A stretch of 5,995 nt of DNA, taken from the NCBI GenBank assembly GCA_028293055.1, contig JAQGLD010000423.1, positions 1 through 5,995 on the forward strand. Direction: 5' to 3'. Position 1 is the first letter of the stretch; the number at the start of each line of letters is the position of its first letter. Position numbers and translations under genes: made by a program. The DNA is from Alphaproteobacteria bacterium (GTDB taxonomy: Bacteria > Pseudomonadota > Alphaproteobacteria > Sphingomonadales > Sphingomonadaceae). A model generated the notes under the pieces. That model did no database searches and had not been told where the DNA came from. It saw only the letters and a list, made by a program, of their open reading frames with translations. Shown here piece by piece: positions 5,274 through 5,995 of this stretch.

Positions 5274-5750
5274 ATGAGGATGACGCTGTCGGGCCTGATC
5301 GGCCTGAGCCTTGCGGCGGCCGCGCCTCAGGACGGCGCGCAGATCCGCGCGCTGGAGCAGCAGCAGGCGGCCGCCTGGAATGCGCACGACATCTCGGCTT
5401 ATGGCGCCCTGTTCACCGCCGACGCCCAGGTGGTCAATGTGCTCGGCTGGCACTGGCGGAGCCGTGCCGAGCTCGTGGAGAAACTCGGCCGCGCGTTCGG
5501 CTCGGTCTTCGCCCGGTCGCGAATGACGATCGGCGACGTTTCGATCGACTATCTCAAACCGGATGTCGCCGTCGCCCACGTCGAATGGACGATGGTCGGG
5601 GCGCTGAGTCCGACCGGCTCGGGAAGCGACGCTCCGGAACGCGGCATCCAGACCCAGGTGCTGGTCCGGCGCGGCGGCGCCTGGCGGATCGCGCATTTCC
5701 AGAACACCAATGCGGTGCAGGAGCGCGCCTTTCCGCCGGCCGCGCGCTAA
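5274..5750 (+). CDS. Secreted NTF2-like protein, SgcJ/EcaC (DUF4440-like) type
   Basis: This is a 158-residue protein. The start MRMTLSGLIGLSLAAAA is a short signal peptide, probably cleaved after Ala17. The rest is one NTF2-like cone-shaped domain: helix IRALEQQQAAAWNAHDISAYGALFTADAQVVN (24-55), with the typical W-N-x-H-D and F-x-x-D-A pattern, then WRSRAELVEKLGRAF, the strands MTIGDVSIDYLKPDVAVAHVEW and the final GGAWRIAHFQNTNAV (134-148), whose W-x-I-x-x-F/HFQNT ending is characteristic of SgcJ/EcaC family proteins. Members are often annotated as oxidoreductases or hypothetical proteins; a real activity is not established. GGGAGG at 5261-5266 lies seven bases before the ATG at 5274. It converges on the carboxylesterase gene with only 37 bases between. 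Confidence 0.86.
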   Translation: MRMTLSGLIGLSLAAAAPQDGAQIRALEQQQAAAWNAHDISAYGALFTADAQVVNVLGWHWRSRAELVEKLGRAFGSVFARSRMTIGDVSIDYLKPDVAVAHVEWTMVGALSPTGSGSDAPERGIQTQVLVRRGGAWRIAHFQNTNAVQERAFPPAAR

Positions 5751-5787
5751 TCGGTTCAGCCTCCCCGAAATCAGGGTCCGTTGCGTG

Positions 5788-5995
5788 TCAACGCGCCCGG
5801 GCCGACGCAGCCTCCAGCCTTGCCGCGAGCGGATCGGCGCGGGGCACCGCCTCGCCTCGAGACGAGAAATCGAGCATCGCCTCACCTGAAGCAGAATAAG
5901 GCGACCAGCGCGGCAGGCCCGAGCCGTTAGGGTCTCCCGACTTCACGAAATTGACCAGATAAGAGCTTGCCGCCCGGCCGGCCTGCCGGTCGCGA
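5788..5995 (-). CDS. C-terminus of a type B carboxylesterase (partial, runs off right edge)
   Basis: Read on the minus strand from the right edge, 68 codons run open to a TGA at 5790-5788. The translation contains SSYLVNFVKSGDPNGSGLPRW followed by SPYS and, further on, AMLDFSSRGEAVPRADP. This is the C-terminal signature of type B carboxylesterases (para-nitrobenzyl esterase/cholinesterase family), in which W.NFA.tGdPN..glp.WP.Y is followed by a short m.f beta segment. The family hydrolyses carboxylic esters with a Ser-His-Glu/Asp triad; all catalytic residues lie outside the window. Only about 68 of the usual 500 or so residues are present, so localisation cannot be judged. Confidence 0.82.
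   Translation of the reverse strand, partial: RDRQAGRAASSYLVNFVKSGDPNGSGLPRWSPYSASGEAMLDFSSRGEAVPRADPLAARLEAASARAR

Noticed and set aside
5133..5885. 250-codon open frame on the minus strand spanning the NTF2-like gene
   Set aside because: It overlaps a well-supported plus-strand gene and the esterase end in another frame, and its arginine-rich translation has no recognisable domain.

Overview
The window is GC-rich DNA, and its protein complement (DUF805 membrane protein, NTF2-like SgcJ/EcaC-type secreted protein, bilobed aspartic protease with TPRs, small KOW protein, type B carboxylesterase) and short spacers suggest an alphaproteobacterium, most likely in the Sphingomonadales. That assignment is an inference from gene content and codon use; there is no rRNA or marker gene here. 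No IS element, tRNA, rRNA, CRISPR array or phage gene is visible.

Layout. The left edge holds the first 22 codons of a minus-strand gene with a signal peptide. Next is a minus-strand pair: a trypsin-like serine protease of the bacterial NAL1-like type (518-1519) and, in the same reading frame 24 bases after its stop, a 73-residue protein (272-493) that looks like a free copy of the domain at the protease N-terminus. A 321-base divergent spacer follows, carrying a perfect Crp/Fnr-spaced palindrome placed about 41.5 bases upstream of a possible protease start point. On the plus strand come a stand-alone Lrp/AsnC ligand-binding (RAM) domain protein (1841-2113) and a DUF805 membrane protein (2212-2766). 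Converging on these is a 584-residue secreted protein (3000-4754, minus) that joins a complete two-lobe pepsin-like aspartic protease to a C-terminal TPR array. A second divergent spacer, with a 10-bp inverted repeat, separates it from a small KOW protein (4976-5173, plus) and a secreted NTF2-like protein (5274-5750, plus). The right edge is the C-terminus of a minus-strand carboxylesterase (5788-5995).

How the genes relate. Most appear to be single-gene units, each with its own ribosome binding site. The only convincing functional pair is the serine protease and its downstream small protein. Two unrelated proteases in 5 kb is notable, but nothing in the sequence ties them into one pathway. 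The most distinctive points are the stand-alone propeptide-like module after the serine protease, the duplicated GGDSG motif in that protease, and the bilobed aspartic protease-TPR fusion.
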